From Colletes latitarsis (lineage: Eukaryota; Arthropoda; Insecta; Hymenoptera; Colletidae), in assembly GCF_051014445.1 (NCBI RefSeq), contig NW_027488404.1, positions 62,001 through 126,000 on the forward strand: DNA of 64,000 nt, read 5' to 3'. The notes under the pieces are model-generated. The model saw nothing but the letters and a program-made list of their open reading frames with translations. It was not told the DNA's origin and made no database searches. Each line of letters begins with the position of its first letter. The first letter of the stretch is position 1. Of this stretch, positions 1 through 9,422 are shown piece by piece. Both the position numbers and the translations under genes were made by a program.

Positions 1-2709
1 TCAATTTCATCTGATCATTGAAATTGAGTGAATATTTAATTATCAGAGTTATAGTAAAATTATAGTGAAATTACTAGGATGTATAAAAAAATTTACTTAA
101 TAATGAAATTAAAATCATTCAATTTCATCTGATCATTGAAATTGAGTGAATATTTAATTATCAGAGTTATAGTAAAATTATAGTGAAATTACTAGGATGT
201 ATAAAAAAATTTACTTAATAATGAAATTAAAATCATTCAATTTCATCTGATCATTGAAATTGAGTGAATATTTAATTATCAGAGTTATAGTAAAATTATA
301 GTGAAATTACTAGGATGTATAAAAAAATTTATTTAATAATGAAATTAAAATCATTCAATTTCATCTGATCATTGAAATTGAGTGAATATTTAATTATCAG
401 AGTTATAGTAAAATTATAGTGAAATTACTAGGATGTATAAAAAAATTTACTTAATAATGAAATTAAAATCATTCAATTTCATCTGATCATTGAAATTGAG
501 TGAATATTTAATTATCAGAGTTATAGTAAAATTATAGTGAAATTACTAGGATGTATAAAAAAATTTATTTAATAATGAAATTAAAATCATTCAATTTCAT
601 CTGATCATTGAAATTGAGTGAATATTTAATTATCAGAGTTATAGTAAAATTATAGTGAAATTACTAGGATGTATAAAAAAATTTACTTAATAATGAAATT
701 AAAATCATTCAATTTCATCTGATCATTGAAATTGAGTGAATATTTAATTATCAGAGTTATAGTAAAATTATAGTGAAATTACTAGGATGTATAAAAAAAT
801 TTACTTAATAATGAAATTAAAATCATTCAATTTCATCTGATCATTGAAATTGAGTGAATATTTAATTATCAGAGTTATAGTAAAATTATAGTGAAATTAC
901 TAGGATGTATAAAAAAATTTACTTAATAATGAAATTAAAATCATTCAATTTCATCTGATCATTGAAATTGAGTGAATATTTAATTATCAGAGTTATAGTA
1001 AAATTATAGTGAAATTACTAGGATGTATAAAAAAATTTACTTAATAATGAAATTAAAATCATTCAATTTCATCTGATCATTGAAATTGAGTGAATATTTA
1101 ATTATCAGAGTTATAGTAAAATTATAGTGAAATTACTAGGATGTATAAAAAAATTTATTTAATAATGAAATTAAAATCATTCAATTTCATCTGATCATTG
1201 AAATTGAGTGAATATTTAATTATCAGAGTTATAGTAAAATTATAGTGAAATTACTAGGATGTATAAAAAAATTTACTTAATAATGAAATTAAAATCATTC
1301 AATTTCATCTGATCATTGAAATTGAGTGAATATTTAATTATTAGAGTTATAGTAAAATTATAGTGAAATTACTAGGATGTATAAAAAAATTTACTTAATA
1401 ATGAAATTAAAATCATTCAATTTCATCTGATCATTGAAATTGAGTGAATATTTAATTATCAGAGTTATAGTAAAATTATAGTGAAATTACTAGGATGTAT
1501 AAAAAAATTTACTTAATAATGAAATTAAAATCATTCAATTTCATCTGATCATTGAAATTGAGTGAATATTTAATTATCAGAGTTATAGTAAAATTATAGT
1601 GAAATTACTAGGATGTATAAAAAAATTTATTTAATAATGAAATTAAAATCATTCAATTTCATCTGATCATTGAAATTGAGTGAATATTTAATTATCAGAG
1701 TTATAGTAAAATTATAGTGAAATTACTAGGATGTATAAAAAAATTTACTTAATAATGAAATTAAAATCATTCAATTTCATCTGATCATTGAAATTGAGTG
1801 AATATTTAATTATCAGAGTTATAGTAAAATTATAGTGAAATTACTAGGATGTATAAAAAAATTTACTTAATAATGAAATTAAAATCATTCAATTTCATCT
1901 GATCATTGAAATTGAGTGAATATTTAATTATCAGAGTTATAGTAAAATTATAGTGAAATTACTAGGATGTATAAAAAAATTTACTTAATAATGAAATTAA
2001 AATCATTCAATTTCATCTGATCATTGAAATTGAGTGAATATTTAATTATTAGAGTTATAGTAAAATTATAGTGAAATTACTAGGATGTATAAAAAAATTT
2101 ACTTAATAATGAAATTAAAATCATTCAATTTCATCTGATCATTGAAATTGAGTGAATATTTAATTATCAGAGTTATAGTAAAATTATAGTGAAATTACTA
2201 GGATGTATAAAAAAATTTACTTAATAATGAAATTAAAATCATTCAATTTCATCTGATCATTGAAATTGAGTGAATATTTAATTATCAGAGTTATAGTAAA
2301 ATTATAGTGAAATTACTAGGATGTATAAAAAAATTTACTTAATAATGAAATTAAAATCATTCAATTTCATCTGATCATTGAAATTGAGTGAATATTTAAT
2401 TATCAGAGTTATAGTAAAATTATAGTGAAATTACTAGGATGTATAAAAAAATTTACTTAATAATGAAATTAAAATCATTCAATTTCATCTGATCATTGAA
2501 ATTGAGTGAATATTTAATTATCAGAGTTATAGTAAAATTATAGTGAAATTACTAGGATGTATAAAAAAATTTACTTAATAATGAAATTAAAATTATTCAA
2601 TTTCATCTGATCATTGAAATTGAGTGAATATTTAATTATCAGAGTTATAGTAAAATTATAGTGAAATTACTAGGATGTATAAAAAAATTTACTTAATAAT
2701 GAAATTAAA
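1..2709 (+). repeat. Array 1: 118-bp tandem repeat, trnM side of copy 1 (cut by window edge)
   Basis: About 23 head-to-tail copies of a 118-bp unit, nearly identical. Each unit carries the inverted repeat CAATTTCA / TGAAATTG around a 9-base loop containing TGATCA. Rare unit variants are visible: a C-to-T change giving TTATTTAATAATG (near 330, 566, 1156, 1628) and ATTATTAGAG (near 1340, 2048). The last unit runs into the spacer before trnM. There is no open reading frame of note. It is the mirror image of array 4 (coordinates sum to 58,340) and probably continues left of the window. Role inferred: part of the A+T-rich control region. Confidence 0.95.
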
Positions 2710-2735
2710 ATTATTTTTATTTATATATTTATTTA

Positions 2736-2805
2736 TATAAATAAACTAAATAAATAAAGTTATTAGGTTCATACCCTAAATATAGATTTTGAATATCTTT
2801 TATAT
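2736..2805 (+). tRNA. trnM: tRNA-Met (CAT)
   Basis: Anticodon loop TTCATAC lies in a TTAGG/CCTAA stem. The acceptor TATAAAT pairs 6 of 7 with TTTTATA. It is the first gene after the array on the nad2 side. Here the order is M-Q-I rather than the ancestral I-Q-M. It supplies both initiator and elongator Met-tRNA. Confidence 0.85.
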
Positions 2806-2853
2806 AATAAATAAAAAAATAATAAATATTATATAATTAATAATTATATAATT

Positions 2854-2921
2854 AATATATTTATTAATTTAATTAATTCTATAAAATTCAAAATTTTATG
2901 TGCTTAAACACTAAAATATAA
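2854..2921 (-). tRNA. trnQ: tRNA-Gln (TTG)
   Basis: On the minus strand the D-arm TTAGTG...CAC and an anticodon arm AAAAT-TTTGAAT-TTT are typical of insect trnQ. The acceptor ends (TTATATT with AATATAT, 6 of 7) were chosen by eye, so the 3' limit may move by several bases. It is encoded opposite to its neighbours, as in other insects. Confidence 0.75.
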
Positions 2922-2935
2922 TTTTTAAAAATTTT

Positions 2936-2999
2936 AGTAATATGCCTGAAAAAGGAATATTTTGATGAAATATTTATATAAATTAAATTTTTATTATTA
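2936..2999 (+). tRNA. trnI: tRNA-Ile (GAT)
   Basis: The acceptor AGTAATA pairs with TATTATT. The D-stem region is TGCCTG...AGG. The anticodon arm ATATT-TTGATGA-AATAT gives GAT. It lies directly upstream of nad2, after trnQ, which is a derived position. The 68 bases between it and nad2 are A+T spacer. Confidence 0.8.
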
Positions 3000-3067
3000 T
3001 ATTTTATTAAAAATTTAAATTAAAATTATTAATTATTAAATTAAATAAAAAATTTATTTAATTTTAT

Positions 3068-4087
3068 ATTAAAAAAACTTTAAAATATGATGTTAAATTA
3101 AAATTATTAATTCTTTTAATTTTTTTTTTAAGAATTGTATCTTTATTATTTAATAATTGTATTATTGTTTGAATATTAATAGAAATTGTAAGTTTTACTA
3201 TAGTTTATATTTTAATTATTGAAAAGGATATAAATTCTGCAATTTTTTATTTTATAGTTTCTATAATTACTTCTTTATTATTATATTTTAGTATTATTAT
3301 AAAAAATATTCTTAATTTAGAAGAAATAGATAATTTACATATTGCTGTTACTTATTTTATATTATATATAAAAATAGGTTTATATCCTGTAAATTTTTGA
3401 TTTTTAATATCTTCAAAATATATAAATTGAATAAATTTATTTATTTTTTCTACTATTTTAAAAATTCAACCTATTTATTTAATACATTTAATATTAAAAT
3501 TAGATGATCATATAATTGGATTTATTATTTTTAATTTATTATATTCTAGACTTTTAGTTTTAAATACTAATTCTTTAAAATACATTATAATTTATTCTTC
3601 ATTAATTCATACATGTTTATTGTTATTTTTAATAATGATATCTATAAAATTATTTATTATTTATATAATTTTATACACTTTAATAACATTATTATTATTT
3701 CGATTATTAGGTATATTAAATATTGATAATAAATTTGATGTTTATGATTTAAACTTAAGTAAACCATTAAAAATATTAATAATATTTTTAATAATTATAT
3801 ATTCTAGATTTCCTCCAATATTAACATTTTTAATAAAATGGATATTATTAGAAAGTTTAATTATAAATCATGAAAATTTAATGGTTGTATTAATTCCTAT
3901 ATTAATTTCTAGAACTTTAATAACATGAACTTATTTAAATTTATTTTTATTTAATCATTATTTAAACTCAAAAATTAAATCTTATTCTTATAAGATTATA
4001 ATTAATACAATTATTCCTAAATGATTACTATTAATTTTATTTATAATTATATTTATATGTATATTATATTTATATATTGAAATTTAA
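3068..4087 (+). CDS. nad2: NADH dehydrogenase subunit 2
   Basis: Membrane subunit of respiratory complex I, part of the antiporter-like proton-pumping arm in the inner membrane. The frame is 339 aa with TGA as Trp and AGA as Ser, a normal length for insect nad2, and is strongly hydrophobic (Leu/Ile/Phe/Met runs). The segment SRFPPILTFLIKW (near 3805-3842) matches the conserved FPPF..K region of nad2. The stop is TAA at 4085. The start is uncertain: ATT at 3068 is the first plausible in-frame start, and the two tandem ATG codons near 3088 are out of frame. A run of ten T at 3120-3129 is a place where an indel could mislead the start. It is followed at once by trnC on the other strand. Confidence 0.9.
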
Positions 4088-4158
4088 TAAATTTTTAATT
4101 AAATTTTTAATATTTTTAAATTTGCAATTTAATAGTTTATTTTAACTTATAAAAATTT
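4088..4158 (-). tRNA. trnC: tRNA-Cys (GCA)
   Basis: On the minus strand the acceptor AAATTTT pairs with AAAATTT. The D-stem is AGTT/AACT and the anticodon arm TTAAA-TTGCAAA-TTTAA gives GCA. It abuts the nad2 stop. The order C-Y-W replaces the ancestral W-C-Y. A shorter 3' end is possible because AAAATTT occurs twice. Confidence 0.75.
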
Positions 4159-4191
4159 AATTAAAAATAAATAATAATTTTTAATATAGAA

Positions 4192-4248
4192 AGAATTTTT
4201 ATCTTTATAAATAAATTTACAATTTACTTCTTTTTCAGACACAATATT
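4192..4248 (-). tRNA. trnY: tRNA-Tyr (GTA)
   Basis: Minus-strand anticodon arm TAAA-TTGTAAA-TTTA gives GTA. The acceptor AATATTG pairs 6 of 7 with CTATATT. At about 57 bases it is short, with a reduced T arm. Sixty bases of A+T spacer follow before trnW. Confidence 0.75.
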
Positions 4249-4308
4249 ATTTAAATTTATTAATTTTATGAATTATTATAATTTAATTTTAATATTAAAT
4301 ATAAATAT

Positions 4309-4374
4309 AAAATTTTAAGTTAAAATAAACTATTAAATTTCAAATTTAAAAATATAATATAATTGTAAATTTTA
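4309..4374 (+). tRNA. trnW: tRNA-Trp (TCA)
   Basis: The anticodon arm TTAAA-TTTCAAA-TTTAA gives TCA, which reads both UGA and UGG as Trp. The acceptor AAAATTT pairs with AAATTTT and the D-stem is AGTT/AACT. It lies after trnC-trnY instead of before them, as in honey-bee-type mitogenomes. Confidence 0.8.
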
Positions 4375-4389
4375 ATAAATATTTATTAT

Positions 4390-5946
4390 ATTTTTAAATG
4401 ATTTTATTCAACAAATCATAAGAATATTGGGATACTATATTTTATTTTTGCTATATGAACTGGAATAATTGGTTCTTCATTAAGAATAATTATTCGTATG
4501 GAATTAAGTTCACCAGGTATATGAATTAATAATGATCAAATTTATAATTCTATTGTTACTTCTCATGCTTTTATTATAATTTTTTTTATAGTTATACCTT
4601 TTTTAATTGGGGGATTTGGAAATTGATTAATTCCATTAATAATTGGTGCACCAGATATAGCATTTCCACGAATAAATAATATAAGATTTTGATTATTACC
4701 CCCTTCATTAATTTTATTATTAATAAGTAGTATTTTATATAGAGGAAGAGGAACAGGATGAACTATTTATCCTCCATTATCTTCATTAATATATCATTCT
4801 TCTTTATCTGTTGATTTAACTATTTTTTCTTTACATATTGCAGGTATTTCATCTATTATAGGATCAATAAATTTTATTGTAACAATTTTAATAATAAAAA
4901 ATTATAATTTAAATTATGATCAATTATCTTTATTTTCATGATCTGTTTTTATTACAACAATTTTATTATTATTATCTTTACCTGTATTAGCTGGTGCAAT
5001 TACAATATTATTAACTGATCGTAATTTAAATACTTCATTTTTTGACCCTTCAGGTGGAGGAGATCCTGTACTTTATCAACATTTATTTTGATTTTTTGGT
5101 CATCCTGAAGTTTATATTTTAATTTTACCTGGATTTGGATTAATTTCACATATTATTTTTAATGAAAGTGGTAAAAAGGAAACATTTGGTAATATTGGAA
5201 TAATTTATGCAATATTAGGGATTGGATTTTTAGGATTTATTGTATGAGCTCATCATATATTTACAGTTGGATTAGATGTTGATACACGAGCTTATTTTAC
5301 TTCAGCAACTATAATTATTGCTATTCCTACTGGAATTAAAGTTTTTAGATGAATAGCAACATATTATGGATCTAAATTAATTATTAATCCTTCTATTTTA
5401 TGATCAATAGGATTTATTTTTTTATTTACGATAGGAGGATTAACTGGAATTATATTATCTAATTCATCTATTGATATTATTTTACATGATACATATTATG
5501 TAGTAGCACATTTTCATTATGTATTATCTATAGGAGCAGTATTTTCTATTATTGCAAGATTTATTTATTGATATCCAATTTTTACTGGTTTAATTTTAAA
5601 TAAAAAATGATTAATTATTCAATTTTTATTAATATTTATTGGAGTAAATTTAACTTTTTTTCCTCAACATTTTTTAGGATTAATAGGAATACCTCGACGA
5701 TATTCTGATTATCCTGATTCATATTATTGTTGAAATTTATTATCTTCTTTAGGATCTTTAATTTCATTAAATAGATTAATTTTATTAATTTATATTATTA
5801 TAGAAAGATTAATTGCTAAACGATTAATTATTTTTAAATTTTATCAATGTTCTTTAGAATGATTACAAAATTATCCTCCTTTAGATCATTCATTTAATGA
5901 ATTACCTTTTATTATTAAAATTATATATAATAAAAAGAATAAATAA
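4390..5946 (+). CDS. cox1: Cytochrome c oxidase subunit I
   Basis: Catalytic core of complex IV: it reduces O2 to water and pumps protons across the inner membrane, carrying haem a and the haem a3-CuB site. The frame is 518 aa (TGA as Trp), a normal length. Key residues are visible. His59 in TSHAF is a haem a ligand. His238 and Tyr242 in GHPEVY are the CuB ligand and the cross-linked Tyr. His288/His289 in WAHHMF are CuB ligands. His374 and His376 in AHFHYV are haem ligands. The protein begins (I)FKWFYSTNHKNIG; ATT at 4390 is taken as start because the ATG at 4398 is out of frame. The stop is TAA. The sequence looks bee-like. Confidence 0.98.
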
Positions 5947-6006
5947 AATTTTATATATTATAAATAATTTTATAATTATAAAAAAAATTAAAAATATTTA
6001 TTAATA

Positions 6007-6073
6007 ATTAATATGGCAGATAAGTGCAATGAACTTAAGATTCTTAAATAAAAATTATAATTTTTTATTAATA
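6007..6073 (+). tRNA. trnL2: tRNA-Leu2 (TAA)
   Basis: Acceptor ATTAATA pairs with TATTAAT. The typical TGGCAGA D-arm start is present, and anticodon loop CTTAAGA gives TAA (UUR codons). It lies between cox1 and cox2, the standard insect position, and abuts the cox2 start. About 60 bases of A+T spacer separate it from cox1. Confidence 0.9.
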
Positions 6074-6757
6074 ATTTCACATTGAAAAATATTTTCTTTT
6101 CAAGATCCAAGTTCACCATTTTCTAATAATTTAAATTTATTTTATAATATTACTATAATTATAATAATTATAATTATTACATTTACATTATTAATTATAT
6201 TAGATATTATAACTAATGAATTTATAAATCGATATTTGTTAAAGCATCATTTAATTGAAATTGTATGAACAATTTTACCTATATTAATTTTAATAATTAT
6301 TGCTTTTCCTTCATTAAAAACATTATATTTTATTGATGAAATATGGAATCCTATTTTTTTTACAATTAAAGCTATTGGACATCAATGATATTGAAGTTAT
6401 GAATATCCTGAATTTAAAAATTTTAATTTTGATTCTTATATAATTAAAGATTTAGATAAATTAGATTTATTTCGTTTATTAGATGTTGATAATCGATTAA
6501 TTATCCCTTATAATATTCCTATTCGTTTATTAACTACATCATTAGATGTTATTCATTCTTGAACAATTCCATCATTAGGAATAAAAATAGATTCAATTCC
6601 AGGACGTATTAATCAAATAACTTTAATTTCAATACGATCAGGTTTATTTTTTGGACAATGTTCAGAAATTTGTGGAGCTAATCATAGATTTATACCAATT
6701 GTATTAGAAAGAACTAATTGTTCAAATTTTATGAATTGAATTAATATAAATAATTAA
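6074..6757 (+). CDS. cox2: Cytochrome c oxidase subunit II
   Basis: Complex IV subunit that takes electrons from cytochrome c through the binuclear CuA centre. It has 227 aa and starts at ATT directly after trnL2 (I-SHWKMFSFQDPSSPF, a typical insect N-terminus). There are two N-terminal membrane segments followed by a cupredoxin domain facing the intermembrane space. The CuA ligands are visible: His161 in DVIHSW, then Cys196, Cys200, His204 and Met207 in the CSEICGANH-SFM motif. Complete TAA stop. Confidence 0.97.
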
Positions 6758-6771
6758 TTATATATTATTAT

Positions 6772-6844
6772 AAAAAATTAGTTAAATAATAATATTAAAA
6801 TGTCATTTTAAAGTTATTGAATAATATATAATCAATATTTTTTT
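6772..6844 (+). tRNA. trnD: tRNA-Asp (GTC)
   Basis: Acceptor AAAAAAT pairs with ATTTTTT. The anticodon arm TTAAA-ATGTCAT-TTTAA gives GTC. It precedes trnK, so the ancestral K-D order is swapped, as in many bees and other Hymenoptera. Confidence 0.85.
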
Positions 6845-6915
6845 CATTAGGTGTCTGAAATGTAAGAATTGGTCTCTTAAACCAAATAATAGTATTTAAC
6901 AATTACTTCTAATGA
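6845..6915 (+). tRNA. trnK: tRNA-Lys (CTT)
   Basis: Acceptor CATTAGG pairs with TCTAATG (one G-T pair). The anticodon arm TTGGT-CTCTTAA-ACCAA gives CTT. It abuts trnD and lies 10 bases before atp8. Confidence 0.88.
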
Positions 6916-6925
6916 AAATTTTTTC

Positions 6926-7084
6926 ATTCCACAAATAATACCAATAAATTGATTAAATTTGTATATTTATAGATTAATTATAATTTTTATTATTTTAATT
7001 ATAATTTATTTTATAAATTATAATAAAATTATAAAAATTAAATTTTATAAGAAACATTTATTTATTTATATATATAAATGGTAA
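6926..7084 (+). CDS. atp8: ATP synthase F0 subunit 8
   Basis: Small membrane subunit of the ATP synthase stator, 52 aa, usual length for insects. It starts at ATT with IPQMMPMNWL, the classic MPQM.P..W motif of ATP8. One membrane segment is followed by a Lys-rich tail. The TAA stop overlaps the atp6 start by 7 bases (ATGGTAA), the standard bicistronic arrangement. Confidence 0.92.
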
Positions 7085-7749
7085 CAAATTTATTTTCTAT
7101 TTTTGATCCTTCAACAAATATATATATATCAATAAATTGAATTATAATTATAATAGTATTGATATTAATCCCATTAATATATTGAATTAAATTATCACGT
7201 TATCAAATAATATTTATATTATTAATTAATTTAATTTTTAATGAATTTAAATTATTAGTAATATTTAAATATATATCTAATATTATTATTTTTATTAGTT
7301 TAATAATAATAATTTTATTTATAAATTTATTAGGATTATTTCCTTATAATTTTACACCAACAAGTCATTTAAATATTAATTTATCTTTATCTTTAACTTT
7401 ATGATTAAGATTTATATTATTTGGATGAAGTGTAAATTTAAATTATATATTAATTCATTTAGTTCCATTAAATACACCTATATTTTTAATAAATTTTATA
7501 GTATTAATTGAATTAATTAGAAATATTATTCGTCCATGAACATTATCTATTCGATTAACTGCTAATATATTAGCAGGTCATTTATTATTATCTTTAATAG
7601 GATCATCAATAAATAATTTAATATTATTATTTTTACCTTTAATTATTATTGTACAAAATATATTATTTATTTTAGAAATTTCAGTTTCTATAATTCAATC
7701 ATATGTATTTTCAATTTTAAGTTTATTATATTTTAATGAATCTAATTAA
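7078..7749 (+). CDS. atp6: ATP synthase F0 subunit 6
   Basis: Proton-channel a-subunit of ATP synthase, 223 aa, all-alpha and membrane embedded. It starts at ATG (MVTNLFSIFDPST, typical insect N-terminus). The essential Arg is at residue 159 in SIRLTANMLAGHLLL, with the conserved AGH following. It overlaps atp8 by 7 bases. Complete TAA stop, 14 bases before cox3. Confidence 0.96.
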
Positions 7750-7763
7750 AATTAAATATTAAA

Positions 7764-8549
7764 ATGATAAATTCAAATCATCCTTTTCATTTAGTTACAT
7801 TAAGACCATGACCTTTAATAACTTCTTTATCTTTAATAAATTTATTAATAAGAATATTAAATTGATTTATATTAAATAAATTATTTTTTATATTATTAAA
7901 TATATTAATTTTAATAATAATAATATTTCAATGATGACGAGATATTATTCGGGAAAGAACTTATCAAGGATTTCATACATTAAAAGTAATAATAATAATA
8001 AAATTTAGAATAATTTTATTTATTATTTCAGAATTATTTTTTTTTATTTCAATATTTTGAACTTATTTCCATAGATGTATTTCACCTAATATTGAAATTG
8101 GTAATTTATGACCTCCTAAAAATATTTTAATATTTAATCCTTATGATATTCCATTATTAAATTCAATTATTTTAATTTCATCTGGATTTATAATTACTTT
8201 AAGTCATAATTTATTATTAAATAATAAATTAAGATATAGTAAATTTTGATTATTATGTACAATTTTATTAGGAATTTATTTTTCATTATTACAATATTTA
8301 GAATATAATGAATCAAAATTTTGTATTAATGATAGAATTTTTGGATCTATTTTTTATTTATTAACAGGATTTCATGGAACACATGTAATTATTGGTATTT
8401 TATTTTTAATAACATGTTTATTTCGTATATCAATTAATCATTTTTCTAAAATTCATCATTTTCATTTTGAAGCTTCATCTTGATATTGACATTTTGTAGA
8501 TATTATTTGATTATTTGTTTATATATTTATTTATTGATGAATATATTAA
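7764..8549 (+). CDS. cox3: Cytochrome c oxidase subunit III
   Basis: Structural core subunit of complex IV with seven predicted membrane helices, 261 aa. It starts at ATG (MMNSNHPFHLVT, typical). Conserved motifs are RESTYQGFHT, the TGFHGTHV segment and HFHFEASSWYWHFVD near the C-terminus. The stop is TAA after YWWMY. An unrelated standard-code reading frame runs over its 3' end, trnG and nad3 and should be ignored. Confidence 0.96.
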
Positions 8550-8563
8550 ATTAATTAATATAT

Positions 8564-8631
8564 ATATATATAGTATAAAAATTATTACGATTAACTTCCA
8601 ATTAAAAAATTTATTAATAATAATATATATA
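8564..8631 (+). tRNA. trnG: tRNA-Gly (TCC)
   Basis: The TAGTATAA D-arm start is typical of insect trnG. The acceptor ATATATA pairs with TATATAT and anticodon loop CTTCCAA gives TCC. It sits in the standard place between cox3 and nad3. The acceptor limits lie in AT repeats and may be off by two bases. Confidence 0.85.
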
Positions 8632-8985
8632 ATTTTTAATTATATATTTATATTATTTATTATTATATTTATTTGTTTATTATTAACATTTATAAATTTA
8701 TATTTTAAAATAAGGTATAAAAAAAATCGAGAAAAAATTTTACCAATTGAGTGTGGATTTGATCCTTTATCTAATAGACGATTACCATTTTCTAATAATT
8801 TTTTTTTAATTTCATTAATTTTTTTAATTTTTGATGTTGAAATTATATTAATTTTACCATTAATTTTTGTAATAAAAGAATTTATATCTTTAATTTCAAT
8901 AATTATATTTATATATTTTTTATTAATATTAATTATTGGATTATTAATAGAATGATATTTAGGTTATTTAAATTGATTAAATTAA
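8632..8985 (+). CDS. nad3: NADH dehydrogenase subunit 3
   Basis: Complex I membrane subunit that helps form the quinone-pocket loop, 117 aa, the usual length. The conserved loop ECGFDPLSNRRLPFS carries the family Cys, and FLIFDVEIILILPL is the conserved second helix with its Asp and two Glu. ATT at 8632, directly after trnG, is taken as start; ATA at 8629 is the alternative. The TGA codons at 8953 and 8974 are Trp; the true stop is TAA at 8983. Confidence 0.95.
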
Positions 8986-8989
8986 TTTA

Positions 8990-9058
8990 TTATATAGATT
9001 AATTTTAATAATCAAATTTTTAATTCGAAATTAAATGTAAATTTTTACTTTATATAAT
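8990..9058 (+). tRNA. trnR: tRNA-Arg (TCG)
   Basis: Acceptor TTATATA pairs with TATATAA. Anticodon arm TTTAA-TTCGAAA-TTAAA gives TCG. Here R precedes A, whereas the ancestral order is A-R-N. Confidence 0.85.
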
Positions 9059-9065
9059 TTTTAAT

Positions 9066-9137
9066 TTGGATATTAGTTAATATAATAACATTTAAATTGC
9101 ATTTAAAAATTTAATAAATAAATTATTAATATCTAAA
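9066..9137 (+). tRNA. trnA: tRNA-Ala (TGC)
   Basis: Acceptor TTGGATA pairs with TATCTAA (one G-T). D-arm starts TTAGTTA. Anticodon arm TTTAA-ATTGCAT-TTAAA gives TGC. It lies between trnR and trnN. Confidence 0.85.
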
Positions 9138-9138
9138 T

Positions 9139-9208
9139 TTAATTGAAACCAAAAAATTAGAGGTAAATTATTGTTAATAATTTAATTGAATTAAATATTC
9201 CAATTAAA
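9139..9208 (+). tRNA. trnN: tRNA-Asn (GTT)
   Basis: Acceptor TTAATTG pairs with CAATTAA. Anticodon arm AATTA-TTGTTAA-TAATT gives GTT. The 5' region TTAATTGAAACCAAAAA is the characteristic insect trnN start. Confidence 0.9.
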
Positions 9209-9224
9209 AATTATTAATTTTTAT

Positions 9225-9295
9225 TATTTATAAATAAAATTAATTTATATTATTTTTATATTGAAAATATAATATTTTGTTTAAATTATATAAAT
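9225..9295 (-). tRNA. trnE: tRNA-Glu (TTC), inverted
   Basis: On the minus strand ATTTATATAATTTAA resembles the usual trnE start. The acceptor ATTTATA pairs with TATAAAT and anticodon arm TTATA-TTTTCAA-TATAA gives TTC. In the ancestral insect genome trnE is on the plus strand after trnS1; here it is inverted and lies before trnS1. Read on the plus strand it would be a second tRNA-Phe (GAA), but no D-arm fits and a better trnF lies at 9356-9419. The T-arm is poorly defined. Confidence 0.62.
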
Positions 9296-9297
9296 TT

Positions 9298-9355
9298 GAA
9301 ATATAATAATTTAAGCTTCTAACTTAAAAATTAATGATTATTCATTAATATTTCT
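9298..9355 (+). tRNA. trnS1: tRNA-Ser1 (TCT)
   Basis: Acceptor GAAATAT pairs with ATATTTC. The D-arm is missing or reduced, as is normal for trnS1. Anticodon arm TTAAG-CTTCTAA-CTTAA gives TCT, consistent with AGN = Ser. Confidence 0.88.
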
Positions 9356-9419
9356 ATTTAAAAAATTTATTTATCTTAATATTTTCAATATTATACTTTT
9401 ATATTTAAGCTATTTAAAT
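9356..9419 (-). tRNA. trnF: tRNA-Phe (GAA)
   Basis: Minus-strand ATTTAAATAGCTTAAAT is the typical trnF start. The acceptor ATTTAAA pairs with TTTAAAT and anticodon loop gives GAA in a TAATA/TATTA stem. It precedes the nad5 3' end, the standard insect site. Confidence 0.85.
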
Positions 9420-9422
9420 AAT

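Noticed and set aside
1..2709. CRISPR array
   Set aside because: The 118-bp units are contiguous identical repeats with no variable spacers and the context is mitochondrial.
3620..3928. A 102-aa reading frame as a separate gene
   Set aside because: It is the in-frame middle of nad2, cut by an internal ATG and by reading TGA as stop.
8515..8955. A 146-aa standard-code reading frame as a single gene
   Set aside because: Its first part lies out of frame over the cox3 3' end and trnG; only the part from 8632 is real (nad3), which continues past the TGA (Trp) to TAA at 8983.
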